This document shows, piece after piece, positions 47,585-59,929 of a stretch of 64,000 bases of DNA. The stretch's first letter is position 1; the number at the start of each line of letters is the position of its first letter. The notes below the pieces were generated by a model. That model saw nothing but the letters and a program-made list of their open reading frames with translations. It did no database searches and was not told where the DNA came from. The DNA is taken from NCBI GenBank assembly GCA_015698045.1, contig BLAL01000088.1, forward strand, positions 215,924 through 279,923, in the 5' to 3' direction. The translations under genes and the position numbers were made by a program. The stretch comes from Rhizophagus clarus (taxonomy: Eukaryota > Glomeromycota > Glomeromycetes > Glomerales > Glomeraceae).

Positions 47585-48790
47585 GGCGACATCGATTCGA
47601 TATCGATTCGAGATATTCACGATATCGTAATTGAAAATCGAATCGACATAGTTAAGTTTGAACTTAAATATGCTGATTTGATGTTGATTCGATGTTGATT
47701 TGTGACGGCATCGAATCAACATCAAATCGACACACGATTCAATATATTAATGGCATCATAGTGATATCATTAAAAGTTTAAAAAATATTAGTTTGATATC
47801 AAAACTATATTGTACTAACATCAAATCGACATCTCAAAACTATTGTTTCAAATTTTAAATACCTACCCAATGTCAAATCGACATCAAATTAACACCTCAA
47901 GAATAGTGTTCAAATATTAAGGCATTTGCTCGACATCAAAACTATATTGTTCAAACGTTACGAGAACATCGCAGAAATTTTATTTAAATTTTAAAATACC
48001 TGCCCAACATCGTAACGACATCATACCGACATCAAATTAACATCTCAAAAATATTGTCCAAGTATTAAGACATTTGCTCGACATCAAAACTATATTGTCC
48101 AAACATTGAGACAACATCACAGAAATGTTATTTAAATTTTAAAATAGATACCTAACGTCGTAACTACATCATACCAACATCAAATCAACACCTCAAGAAT
48201 ATTAAGATATCTGCTCGACATCAAAACTATATTGTGCAAACATTGAAATAACATCGCAGAAATGTTATATAATTTTTAAAATAGATACCCAACGTCGTAA
48301 CTACATCATACCAACATCAAATCAACACCCCAAGAATATTAAGATATCTGCTTGACATCAAAACTATATTGTGCAAACATTGAAATAACATCGCAGAAAT
48401 GTTATTTAATTTTTAAAATATCTACTCAACGTCGTAACTACATCATACCAACATCAAATCAACACCTCAGGAATATTGTTTCAAATATTAAAATATCTGT
48501 TCGACACCAAACCTATATTGTGCGAACATTGAGACAACATCGCAGAAAAATTATTTCAAATTTAATATATCTACCCAATGTCGAAACTACATTGTACCAA
48601 TATCAAATTAATATCTCAAGAATATAGTTTTTAAGTATTAAACGTCTGCTCGATATCAAAATTATATTGTGCAAACACTGAGACAATATCGCAAGGATAT
48701 TATTTTCAAATTAAAATATCTATTAAATGTCGAAACTATATTGTACCAATATCTTGTTTTCAATATAAAAATTGTATTGTGTTGACGAAT
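47585..48790. repeat. Satellite of about 140-bp unit, about seven copies
   Basis: The marker GACATCAAAACTATATTGT recurs near 47797, 47931, 48078, 48217, 48354, 48503 and 48652, spacing 134-149 bases. Other shared words are ACATCGCAGAAATGTTATTT and CATACCAACATCAAATCAAC. Copies diverge toward both edges; the left edge (47580-47760) is dense in ATCGATTCGA-type words. Confidence 0.9.
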
Positions 48791-48849
48791 CGATAGTAAT
48801 ACGGTTTAATTAATACTTTTTGCTATAGAATAAATGTTATTATGAAAAA

Positions 48850-48975
48850 TAAATATTACAAAGAATAAAATATTATGAAAAATAAAATATTATGAAAAAT
48901 AAAATATTATGAAAAATAAAATATTATGAAAAATAAAATATTAAGAAGTACAAAGTATTATGAAGAATAAAATAT
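48850..48975. repeat. 17-bp tandem repeat AAAATATTATGAAAAAT
   Basis: About five near-identical copies between 48862 and 48945, with degraded copies on either side. Confidence 0.9.
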
Positions 48976-50875
48976 ATGGTAGATGCTAATAAATCGAAAG
49001 GACAACTTTAGGAACCATCGATAGTAAACTTCTATAATGTATCTGATATTGCAGTAGTATACTGCAAAGAAATCAAGAAAGCCCTACCAAACAGAATATT
49101 TGGAAAATGATGTTAATTATCGTCGCAATGTTTTAGCTTGCTAATTAATGATCCTGGAATTTTACCTATCACATCGTCTATATCACATCGGCATTAGAAA
49201 CAATCATTCATCATCTTTCAATGACGTACCGTACCCACATTTTTGACTCCAATGACCGTTTCTCGTCTAATCAACTTCTTACTCACGTGGAACTAAATAT
49301 AGTATTATTTTTGCCATTGACATCATAGAAATACCATATACAAAGCAATGTAGCAATTAATCATAATACATTAGCGTTTGACATACCTCATTGCCTATCT
49401 GGACCAAATATTTTTCTTATTTTACGTGGCGTTATCACAATTTCTTTTTCGCCTTTTTCGCAAAGAATTGGTCAGAAATTACGTACTAATCACATGTTTT
49501 AAAACACTCATCAATGACCATATGCACAAACTTGATTTGACCGTCGAGACCTTACCATGACTGATAATCATATTATATAAAGATCCTTGGTCACTTTAAT
49601 CTATACTTTCGTGTAGAAGGATTTTAGCCAGGCTAGGGTCCGTGCGGTATCCAAGTTTTCACCGTAGTTATATTTTTTTCAACGTTTCTCTGTGTAATAG
49701 ATAAAGAATTGTTTAATAAAATCAAGTTATGCTTCAAGTCTAGTCAGTGCCTTGGTATAACAAAGTCATGATTAATAATGACAACAGAAAACCTAATTTA
49801 ATTCACAATAAACATCAGAAGCTACACCCTGTAACAATCTCTGACAAGTTTGCAAAAACAAAACGCAAAAAATATGATTACTGTGACCCGAATAAATTAA
49901 GACTTACCTGAATATAACAAACCTTTAGTTGTGTTATTGCCGAAATTCGTAATAAGCAAAATATATATAAAAAAAAAAATTCGAATCTGACATAAACAAT
50001 CACTTACGTTCTTCATTGATGAAATGAAGATAGTTTTCTTTTTTGGTTGTAGCCATGCACTTCTAAATAACCTAGAAACAAAGTTCTTTTGGGCCCTTTC
50101 TGCACGTACCACTCGACGTGTCTTAGGACGTGTCAGAGCTTATGTAATTTGTTTCTTATTTGAATTGCCTCGAGATGGGTAATAAATTCAGACAGAAATG
50201 TAAAGACTAGAGAGAATAATATACAAATATGAAACAAGTTTCCTGAAGACAAAAAAGAAATAGTAAATCAAAGAAAACGCGTCTTTATGATTGTAAACTA
50301 CGGAAGAGAAATTTTTATTTTTTGCGGAACTTGTTTATCTATTATATGCTACAATAACAGTCTTGATTGGACAATCAGGATGGTGACACATGATGGTTTA
50401 ATTTCTTCTTCACGGATTCGCGGTCGTTTCGACAGATATTTAGATAAGCAGATCTCGTCTTCTTGTTCTCCCTAATGTGGCAAATGTGGAAAGAGATGGG
50501 TTTTATTTTACTTTAGGATTAGAAAGTTCAAATCATACGTTTTTATTAAAAAAAAACTAATTGTAATTAAGTATCGTCTCAAATATCATTAAAACATCGC
50601 TTCGATGTCATCACAATATCGATCAACCATATTTTTCTTTTTGTACTGCGAATATTGCAAAAATGAAAAAAAAAAATTATAATTGTTATTTATACTAACT
50701 GAATCGTTAGCAATAATTATATTGATACTATCAGTAGATAAAAAAAAAATAACGTTTTGTTTAAAAATATAAAACACATAGTAACTATGATATTGAATAA
50801 ATACTACCACGAACGAAATTGTACAAAATAAACAAAAATTAATTATATTGCTTTAAAATAATAATTATTTTTGAT
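48976..50875. other. Intergenic
   Basis: No gene could be supported. Two patches look less random: 49590-49680 and the minus strand of 49790-50150, where good donor/acceptor signals surround tiny open stretches (for example MATTKKENYLHFINEE before GTAAGT), but no complete protein results. A plus-strand 60-codon ORF at 49378-49560 has no domain. Confidence 0.35.
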
Positions 50876-53800
50876 CTAACTCTTATTTGTACTATTGTAA
50901 TGATCTTGACATCCCGGATTGCAATTATGAATAAAATGTACTTTATTTACACTATCAATTGCACTGATCGGAAAAATGCTCCTCCATCTTTGACTTTCTA
51001 TGGTTCGAAGGTAGTAGAGAGGGCATTCCAATACTGGATGTTCCCGATTATTATCTTCAAACCAATCTATGACTATGAAGGCATAATACTTCTCATTATT
51101 ACCTTTATGTTTGAAGATTCCTCTGATGATAGCGTAAGATTCGTTAAAATCTTCATCATTAATCATAATAAAATCATTAAGGTGTAAGGTCACTTTTGCA
51201 AAGGTACCATTTTCCTCTTCAATTGTATATGATGCAAATTCATACCAGCTTATTGAATTACTGTATATGAATGCAGCGCCGCCTAATCTCATATCTTTGT
51301 ATGATTCTGACAATTCGCTTTTGAAATTTAATATATTTTGGAGAAGATTATCCCGATTTTTCTTGGACATTCCTCTTTTTAAAGATATATTGGAAATAAA
51401 TTCTACTGGTGATGTAACTAAATTTTTTAAAAAAGTTAATACTACTACAAATGCATATAAGAAAATTGAAACAAAATTCCTTTAAAACATCACCATTATC
51501 ATCATTAGAAATTTGCTCTTCATTTGAGGATTTGTCTTCGGTAAGGTACCAGTCTGACAATAAATAACCTAAACTTGTAAAACTGGCACAAGGTCTTGTA
51601 AATCTTGGATCAATTCCACCATCGGATAAATGCCGAATTGCAAAGAGAGTATTATATCGTTTTATTAAGTCCAAATCTATATCTTTATGATTTGTATTTG
51701 GCACAATTCCTTTGAAAATGCGGTGAACCATTTCCTTAATTTCGACTTGAGTATTATTAAGAGTTCCAAAGGTTTGAGCATGCATTGAAAGGTGCATATT
51801 TATATGTAAATTTGGCAGATTAATAAAATCTGCAAAAACCTGTTAAAAAAAATATTGTTAGGATATTTAAGGATATTACTTTTCCAAAATAGTATTATAT
51901 ACCTTTGGAAGTATTATTAACTCATCTTGAAGACATTTTTGCAGGCTTTGATAACTTCCTGTTGTGAATTCACTACTGAAAACAGCTTTCATTGTCTTAG
52001 CAACATGTACCCAGCATGAAATAACACTCTTTGGTACAAGATCAATTCGGGCCACCCCAGTATTTTTCTTAATTGTTGCTGCTTCGCTTTCCTTTAAACT
52101 TGATGGCTTTAAAAAGATTTAGTAAACCAGCAAATTAATAAAGATATCATAATTGTTATACTTCAGCGCGAATTAAATTTTAGAATGATGAAAATTTCAG
52201 CAGCAAAGCCGAATCCAAATTAACATAACCATCCAAAATCCACTATCCAAAGCGTCCAGGTAGATACAAAATAAAAAAGATAAAAGAATATTAGCAAAGT
52301 TCACTAGAGTTCTTAAAAAGCCCGTTCCTCATACCCGTTCCTCACCTTATTCGTGAGACTCTAATTCCAAAAGTGGCGTTCTTATTCCAATTCCATTCTT
52401 CCTTAGTCTTAATAAAATTATTCGCCTTTTAAAAAGTTTTTTTAAAAAAATTTTGTTTTAAAACCGAATATATACTGTATATATATATAATATATAATTC
52501 GGCTAAGAACTGGAAAAGAAATAAAATAAAATAAACTAATAAATTTTGTTTATAAAAACCGAAAAAAAGATAATAAAATTTTGGTTATAAAAACCGATAA
52601 AAAATTTAAAAAACCGAAAAATAAAATAAAATAAAAAAAAAATTTAGTAACGATTGGGATCCAATCAAATTTGATCGTTGAAATTATTTCAACATTACGT
52701 ATTACGTCAAAAAAAATGGCTATGCCGAAATTATTACGGCAGATTTTTACAGACGTAATGCCAAAAGTTTGAAACCGTAATTAATTCGCGCTGAAGTATA
52801 ATAGTAAGAATACTATTTAAATGTTACCTTCAAAAAATGGTATAATATAAATGGCATTATCATTGCAAGTTGGAAATAATCCGACATCATAAAGCTGGCA
52901 TGGTGACTAATCGGATTTGGTAGACGAGACCATTTTTTTGGTTTTTCGAATTCTTTCCAAACTTCTATAAAATCATCTTCACCTTCCCGTGAAAATAATT
53001 CACATGTCAACTTGAGAAGGCGTCCAATTTTTCCCGCGGTTGCATGATAGACATCCTGCGGAGTCTGTAAATGTCTATCCCTCTTTAAGTTATCCAAGAT
53101 GCTAGGCTGCGGCCTCAGACCATATTGTGAACCGAGATGTTTTTTTGCTGACGTACCGTTTTCTCGTAATATTTCTTTAAATTGATTGTCAGTAACGTGA
53201 TGATATCTCGATATTTTTTGTAGGTCTTGATTAAAATCAGTTAATGAATTATAAGATACCGAACAAGTGCGACAGCCCTTCATGGCATTGTGTCTTAATA
53301 CCCCAGCCATATCATTTCCTTGGGGCAAATCAGCGGTCACAACACCCAAACCAGCTATCACCCAAGCATCTTGGCCATTTACTTTCATTAATTTTCCTTG
53401 TTCAAATTCTTTCATTTCAGAAATAAATGGCTGAATAAACTCATTAAAATTGCCACCGAATGGGACAAATCCAAGAACAAAATGGTTTTTAAGCAATTTT
53501 CTTTCATGAGAGGGCATATTTCCGAATTGCAAGTATATGCCTCCTAATGAATGATACACATTTCTATATGTACCAAAATCATCATAATACAAATCAATAA
53601 ACAACTTATACACTGGCAAAGATGATGGTGGTAATCTTAATGTGATATAGTCAGAAGGATGTTGATATGAAAATATTACATCACGAATATGCCAACGGCT
53701 TTGGTATCTATATATTATCTCGGTAATTCGTAATGCGGTTTCAGGAACGTATTGATGCTGGTATACTATCATTACATTAGCTTTTTCAAGGACTTGGGAA

Positions 53801-55017
53801 ATTGCAATCGTTTGATATGCCTCATCCTTCAGCCATACTTCACCAGCAATAGAACGTTCTTGCCTAACTCTCCCTTTAAAAATTTCAGGCAAATTATCAT
53901 AACTTACAACTTCCTGAATTCTCAGCCGATATTCATTATTGGCATTTTTTAAAATTGCCCTCAACCTGCCAAGTTGCCGTTCATTATTATAATGATAATA
54001 AATAAACTCACCAGATTTATATATCACTATCATATTATAAACAAAATAATTAATATGATGGTAACAATACAGGGAATTGATAATATGATTATAAATACCT
54101 TCTAATATCTTTATTTGATCATCACCAAAAAGTGGTGATTCTCCCCACAATGTACCGTGCCAATGTTCTGATTTTGTTTCAGAATCAATTCCAGGACCAA
54201 AGTACATGCACCTAAGTATTGAGGGATTATTAAGGACATACCAAATAATGTCTCTGATAGAAAATTGGTATGCATTCTTTATTTCTTTAGAAATTGAAGG
54301 AGTTTTTTTTGATAAAATGGAGATAGGTTTTGCTGATATAGGAATAAGAGGAAGACGTTTTCTCCATTCTCGAAATCTTCGAATATTCTTCACTACATGG
54401 CTTGGATTGAATTTGGAATTATGAAGAACGTCAACAAGATCTTCATAAGCACTTGTAGAGATATTATGCTTTTGTAACCAGCAAAAAAGTGAAGCAGTCG
54501 TAAAATTTTCAAAATATGGAGCGAATTCTCCATCACCATTATAGGATGGCATTTTATTTTTATCAAGTGCTTCATCGACAATTTGACGATGATCATCACC
54601 TCCTGTTTCTGCTTCTTCCTCTTCCTCTTCTCCTCCTTCTTCTGTCTCTTCCTCTTCTTCCTCTTCTCCTCCTTCTTCTGTCTCTTCCTCTTCTTCCTCT
54701 TCACCTCCTTCTTCTGTCCCTTCTTCTTCCTCTTCCTCTTCATTATATAAATTATCGAATGCATATTGTGAGATTATATCATCATTATCGTATTCATATT
54801 GTGAAATCATATCATCATCTTTATGATCATATTGAACCTCCATGTCATCATTATTTTTCGGTAAAGGCGGTGATATTTGCATGTTGGTCCGGTAAGAGTG
54901 ACTAAAGGCAGTGGTTGATGAGGGTGCAAGCGTTGCAGTTCTATTAGTAAAACGATTTCGAATTCGATATCGTTGTTCTGATTCTTCAGTAGTGTTGTAA
55001 ATATATCGTTTTCTCAT
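50876..55017 (-). CDS. Tnp2-type (CACTA/En-Spm family) transposase-like protein
   Basis: Four exons on the minus strand: 55017-52828, 52106-51903, 51839-51494, 51417-50876; phases agree and give 1,093 residues with TAG at 50876. Layout: basic N-terminus, acidic tract built of three 12-residue EEEEEETEEGGE-type repeats (about 93-142), then a Tnp2-like catalytic region. The segment LYYDDFGTYRNVYHSLGGIY followed by LQFGNMP (about 475) matches the first catalytic aspartate block of Tnp2 proteins (D-x-F...S...G.Y....NLP), and VTADLPQGNDMAGVLRHNAM then CRTC (about 560) matches the second (CDLPA...G..GCR.C). The C-terminal exons read INMHLSMHAQTFGT and EMVHRIFKGIV, a conserved tail in fungal members. 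No CACTA terminal repeats were found close by, so it may be a domesticated or end-stripped copy. The first intron carries a MITE. Frame integrity over 1,093 codons suggests selection or recent arrival. Confidence 0.75.
52157..52800. mobile_element. 640-bp MITE with 18-bp perfect inverted repeats, inside an intron
   Basis: Ends at 52159-52176 and 52781-52798 are TACTTCAGCGCGAATTAA and its exact reverse complement, bordered by TA on both sides (52157-52158, 52799-52800), the Tc1/mariner target pattern. The interior is non-coding and AT-rich with repeated GGTTATAAAAACCGA palindromic words. It sits between donor 52827 and acceptor 52107 of the transposase-like gene, enlarging an intron that would otherwise be about 80 bases. 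Confidence 0.85.
54610..54740. repeat. 36-bp coding minisatellite (acidic repeat)
   Basis: Three to four copies of TCTGTCTCTTCCTCTTCTTCC plus TCTTCTCCTCCTTCT on the plus strand, encoding Glu/Thr/Gly-rich repeats in the minus-strand transposase-like gene. The unit is a multiple of three, so copy-number changes keep the frame. Confidence 0.85.
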
Positions 55018-55434
55018 GGTTAATTAGACTTTTATAATACGATAAGAAATTTGGTTATAAATGATAGAACCGAAGAAAATAAGTCTGATTATATATAATT
55101 TTTTGTACATTATAACGGGGAGATAAATTCAAAATACAGTGCACAACGCACGCGTTTAATGCATAGGTTCACAAATTCATTTTCAAATTAGAGTTTTGAG
55201 TATCAGCTTATATTGGATGAAACGATTCAGATAGTTCGTCCGAAATGGAAAAGCCCGATAAATTAAAAAAAAAATTTTAATGCATAATGTTATAATAAAA
55301 CTCAAGAATTTTATTTAAATTTATTGCTTAAAGTAGTTATTTAGGTACGATAAACATTTATTAATATTATTGCTTGTTTATTAATCGGATTACATTCATT
55401 TATAACTGAAAATAAGAAAATTAGAATATATTAA
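55018..55434. other. Intergenic between two minus-strand genes
   Basis: Promoter side of the transposase-like gene and 3' flank of the coiled-coil gene. No distinctive element seen. Confidence 0.45.
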
Positions 55435-56755
55435 CTATAAGCAAAAATTGAAGAATAAATAATAAATATGTACCGTCAAATTATTAGCGATGTCAAGACC
55501 GCTTCGCGACGGAATATATATATCCCTAGTGATGTGATCTAATTTCTTGACCGCTTCAAGGTCCTTAGACTTCCAATGGATCTTGAAGCTTTCACGCGTA
55601 AATTCTATTAATTTTTCCAACGAATTAATTTTTTTTAATTCGTTTACATCAACGACGGCAAGTTGACGTCGTAGTATTTTCTTAACGACTACTTCCTCTG
55701 AGATATATTCATTGACCTCATGGTCAGAGAACTCCCTAGAATAGTAAGAAATATAAACTCGAATAATAATAATGTTATATTATTAAACTAATAACGAAAT
55801 AGTTATTACCTATTTGTTCCTTGCATGTCTTTTACAAGCAATATGATTGCTTCGTTGAATTTGTTGCGGTAATCGGTGAACTTTTTACTGGCATCTTGCA
55901 CCAGTTTTTCGGCCTCTTTTTTGAATGATGCAAGGTTGAATATTTTATAAACGAGTTGTTGTAGGGCGGAACGCGGAGGGTGTCGACTTCTTAAAAATAA
56001 ACATTTTAATTCTTCGTCGAAAAGCCTATAATTGTCCTATTAATATATAATAATATAACGTTATTAATTGTTTCCTTATCTGAAATGGCACTATTAGCCA
56101 ATCATAAATTTTTCCATATGATATTACGTTATTGGTATTATCATAAGATGCAGGCTTTGAAACTCCAATATCTTGCGATTTCGCAGTAAGCATTTGGTTG
56201 GCTAAATTTAATATTTCTGGATTAGCGATTAACCAATTACAAATTTGTAGTTGGTTGGTCATCTCCTCAAATTGAGGAGGAATATCTTATATTACATTAT
56301 AAGTAAAAAAAAATCAGTATTCATTTATTGTACAGTAAACAGTAAAAGAGTAAAATTAATATATAAAAAAAAGGTTTACCATCTTGATCACTTTCACTTT
56401 CTTCGTTTCTTTCTCTTTCTTCTTTCTCTCTTTCCATCCTATCTCTTTCTCTTCTCTCTTTTTCTCTTCTTTCCTTTTCTCTTTTGTCTCTTTCTCTACC
56501 TTCTCTTTCTAATTCATTTTCTCTTCTTTCCGTTTCTCTTTCGTCTCTTTCTCTACCTTCTCTTTCTAATTCATTTTCTCTTCTTTCCTTTTCTCTTCTT
56601 TCACTCTCCCTCCTCTCTATTTCTCTCTCTTCTTGTTGGAGGGCGTTTTCACGAACTCTATCACGAGAAACTATTATGATAATATTAATACGTGACACTT
56701 CTTACATAAATAAAAACCAAGATATACCTTTTGTTTGTTTGTTACGTTTGTTCAT
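55435..56755 (-). CDS. Arg/Glu-rich coiled-coil protein, probably nuclear, unknown function
   Basis: Five exons on the minus strand: 56755-56728 (MNKRNKQTK), 56670-56380, 56285-56092, 56036-55810, 55735-55435; lengths sum to 347 codons and phases agree. The intron after exon 3 has a weak donor (GTGCCA); the alternative, shorter intron would be only 23 bases. Residues about 25-107 are one long charged helix of REREIERRESERREKERREN type with internal repeats (two copies of NELEREGRERD), followed by ESESDQDG. The rest is helical: NWLIANPEILNLANQMLTA, LKCLFLRSRHPPRSALQQLV, a KDMQGTNREFSDHEVNEYI segment, and a C-terminal helix ending in DIANNLTVH. Basic start and RE-rich helix resemble nuclear scaffold or RNA-processing proteins, but no domain is identifiable. 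It lies between a transposase-like gene and a satellite, so transposon origin is possible. Confidence 0.65.
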
Positions 56756-56789
56756 TTTTTTTTAACGTTATGAACTTGTTAAGATGATT

Positions 56790-58500
56790 GTAGGATATTA
56801 TATACAAGAAATATTCAGGGTCTAGAATTTCGATATTGAATCAACTATATGTACGGTTTCTAATCATATCGTATCTTCATATTCAAAATTCCTATTTTTG
56901 ATTTAGAAAAACGGAGAGATCAAACTTAATTTCATATTTTGAATCATTACAGAAGTTAATTTCGTAATCTAATAGGATAAATGCGGAAAATATTCAGGGG
57001 CCAAGATTTCAATATATCAACTATATTATGTGCAGTTATACGGTTATCGTGTTGTCATGTTCAGAAATTCCTATTTTTGATTTAGAAAAACGGAGAGATC
57101 AAACTTAATTTCATATTTTGGATCATTACAGAAGTTAATTTCGTAATCTAATAGGATATATGCGGAAAATATTCAGGGACCAAGATTTCAATATTGAATC
57201 AACTATATGTACGGTTATACGGTTATCGTGTCTTCATATTCAAAATTCCTATTTTTGACTTTAAAAAACGGAGAGATCAAACTTAATTTCATATTTTGAA
57301 TCATTACAGAAGTTAATTTCGTAATCTAATAGGATAAATGCGGAAAATATTCAGGGGCCAAGATTTCAATATATCAACTATATTATGTGCAGTTATACGG
57401 TTATCGTGTTGTCATGTTCAAAAATTCCTATTTTTGATTTAGAAAAACGGAGAGATCAAACTTAATTTCATATTTTGAATCATTACAGAAGTTAATTTCG
57501 TAATCTAATAGGATATATGCGGAAAATATTCAGGGGCCAAGATTTCAATATATCAACTATATTATGTGCAGTTATACGGTTATCTAATCATATCGTGTTG
57601 TCATGTTCAAAAATTCCTATTTTTGATTTAGAAAAACGGAGAGATCAAACTTAATTTCATATTTTGGATCATTACAGAAGTTAATTTCGTAATCTAATAG
57701 GATATATGCGGAAAATATTCAGGGACCAAGATTTCAATATTGAATCAACTATGTTATGTGCGGTTATACGGTTAATCTAATCATATCGTGTCTTCATATT
57801 CAAAATTCCTATTTTTGACTTTAAAAAACGGAGAGATCAAACTTAATTTCATATTTTGAATCATTACAGAAGTTAATTTCGTAATCTAATAGGATAAATG
57901 CGGAAAATATTCAGGGGCCAAGATTTCAATATATCAACTATATTATGTGCAGTTATACGGTTATCGTGTTGTCATGTTCAAAAATTCCTATTTTTGATTT
58001 AGAAAAACGGAGAGATCAAACTTAATTTCATATTTTGAATCATTACAGAAGTTAATTTCGTAATCTAATAGGATATATGCGGAAAATATTCAGGGGCCAA
58101 GATTTCAATATTGAATCAACTATATTATGTGCAGTTATACGGTTAATCTAATCATATCGTGTTTCATGTTCAAAAATTCCTATTTTTGATTTAGAAAAAC
58201 GGAGAGATCAAACTTAATTTCATATTTCGGATTATTACAGAAGTTAATTTTGTAATCTAATAGGATATATGCGGAAAATATTCAGGGTCTAAGATTTCAA
58301 TATTGAATCAACTATATTATATGCAGTTATACGGTTATCTAATCATATCGTGTCTTCATGTTCAAAAATTCCTATTTTTGATTTATAAAAACGGAGAGAT
58401 CAAACTTAATTTCATATTGCATATTAAAGAAGCTAATTTCGTAATCTAAACAGATGACTGTAGGATATATGCGGAAAATATTCAGGGACCAAGATTCCAT
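56790..58500. repeat. Satellite of about 180-bp unit, nine copies
   Basis: Marker CGGAGAGATCAAACTTAATT recurs near 56912, 57091, 57269, 57447, 57634, 57827, 58007, 58199 and 58393 (spacing 178-194). Other shared words: AATATTCAGGGGCCAAGATT, GTGCAGTTATACGGTTATC and TTCCTATTTTTGATTTAGAA. Variants alternate (TTATGTGCAGTT with TTGTCATG versus TATGTACGGTT with CTTCATATT), suggesting multi-unit amplification. A diverged half copy lies at 58676-58755. Confidence 0.95.
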
Positions 58501-59090
58501 CAATTTTTGTTTGACATTGAATTAACTACATTTTTATTTTATTTATATTAGTTTATTATGCGATAGAAAACATAAAAATGAAAATACAATAAACAATAAA
58601 ATTGCTATGTATTTTTAAATCAGTGTCAAGCTCTCCTCGCTGTATATAACAAGAATAAGTGATGATAGTGGATCATGGTCATTTGGTCATATCGTATCTT
58701 CATATTCAAAATAGATTCTATTTTGATTAAAAAGCGGAGCAATCAACTTGATTATGTCATCATTGTTGGTAACAGGGTTCAGATAACATTAACTGAAATA
58801 TCCGAATCTGTGCAGATTACAATATTAACTGAATACGTGAATATCCAGTCCTCTAAATTAAATATCGCTATAACATAAATAATTTAATTTATATTAATTA
58901 GTCTTTAACATTAGCGTATCATATTAAACGATCCTTTTTTTCGTTTGTAAGAAATGATTTAGTGCAACAATTCGCAGAGGATGGATATATATGTAACTAC
59001 AGGGGAAAGTCCCCTGCTAATCATTATTCTGCTAATGAAAATCGAAAATCATGTAAATTTTTATAATTAAAAGAAATCAACAAAATTTCT
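58501..59090. other. Intergenic
   Basis: AT-rich. Holds the diverged satellite half copy (58676-58755) and a perfect 7-bp hairpin CAGGGGA-AAG-TCCCCTG at 59000-59016. No gene seen. Confidence 0.45.
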
Positions 59091-59104
59091 CTTTACTAGT
59101 AATT

Positions 59105-59235
59105 GCATGTGATAGAGTAGTTAGCATAACACCAGGTTTCAGGTTCGATTACTATGCTACCTTATAGCAATTATTCTCGTAGAGTTTATCAGGTGAAAAT
59201 TTCCCCATATCCTATCAGGCAGGCGAAAATTTCCC
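59105..59235 (+). mobile_element. tRNA-related SINE candidate
   Basis: TGATAGAGTAGTTAGCA (59109-59125) resembles a pol III A box/D arm and GGTTCGATTA (59142-59151) a B box, about 30 bases apart as in tRNA promoters. The pair TAGCATA...TATGCTA brackets the B box. A full cloverleaf cannot be drawn, so it is not a tRNA gene. Downstream, TATCAGGYGAAAATTTCCC occurs twice (59187-59230), perhaps a tail duplication. Confidence 0.35.
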
Positions 59236-59449
59236 AGTTAAACCTTTACAAATACTTTTTTTTATTATTATTTATTAGTAAGATAATATATTTAAACATG
59301 ATATGTACAAGATAAATGTAAAATATTATTTATTAAATTTATAAATGGTTTTCAAAAAAGTAAACCTTTTACTTAAAAATGAAATTATTCATTAATTATA
59401 AAATGAAATTTATTAAAAAATTATTTAATATCTAAAAAATTACTGACTT

Positions 59450-59780
59450 GATTGTGTTAAAGTGCTCATCCATATGACGATGATGAGAGTGATGGCCGCG
59501 GTGTAGACGACGATGATTGTGCTAAATATAAATAAAGCTTTAATTTAAGTTTATGTATCTCTTCTTCCTGGCTTGAAATTTGCTCTAAAAAATATCGATC
59601 CACTTTAATAGATATGCATTCTCCCGCTCAGTTTTGTTGTTTAATTTGGCAATTATTTGTTCTCCAGCTATCTCAACAGCTTTTGAAATTCTTGGTACAT
59701 TATCTGGAGATCAGAAATTTCGATTTCTTTTTGTTGAAATTTCTTCTTTTGTCATTTTTTTTTCTCTACGTCAGGCCGTT
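59450..59780 (-). pseudogene. Possible coiled-coil gene relic
   Basis: The minus strand reads TKEEISTKRNRNF, then in the same or a shifted frame SKAVEIAGEQIIAKLNNKT, ERENAYLLKWIDIF, with stops in between, and FQQKEIEISDLQIMYQEF in another frame. Heptad-like spacing suggests a decayed helical protein. Weak. Confidence 0.25.
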
Positions 59781-59929
59781 TTCCTAGAATATTAAATAAA
59801 GAAAAAATATTTTTTTTTTTTATCGAAAAAATAGATGCAATTTTTAATTTATTATGGAGGTTCAATAATTTTGGAAATCTATTGTCAAAATTAGTTTAAT
59901 ACAAGCGTAAAATTATTTTAATCTTATCC

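Noticed and set aside
49795..50112. Possible tiny spliced minus-strand gene (MATTKKENYLHFINEE and following GT-AG signals)
   Set aside because: Exons of about 15 bases would be needed and the continuation meets stops; no family resemblance.
54393..54905. ORFs rich in Lys/Arg (minus) or Leu/Pro (plus)
   Set aside because: They are other-frame translations of the acidic GAA/GAG repeat in the transposase-like gene.
56251..56765. Leu/Phe/Ser-rich plus-strand ORFs
   Set aside because: Antisense shadows of the Arg/Glu coiled-coil exon of the minus-strand gene.
59105..59180. tRNA gene
   Set aside because: A and B box-like words are present but acceptor and T stems cannot pair into a cloverleaf.
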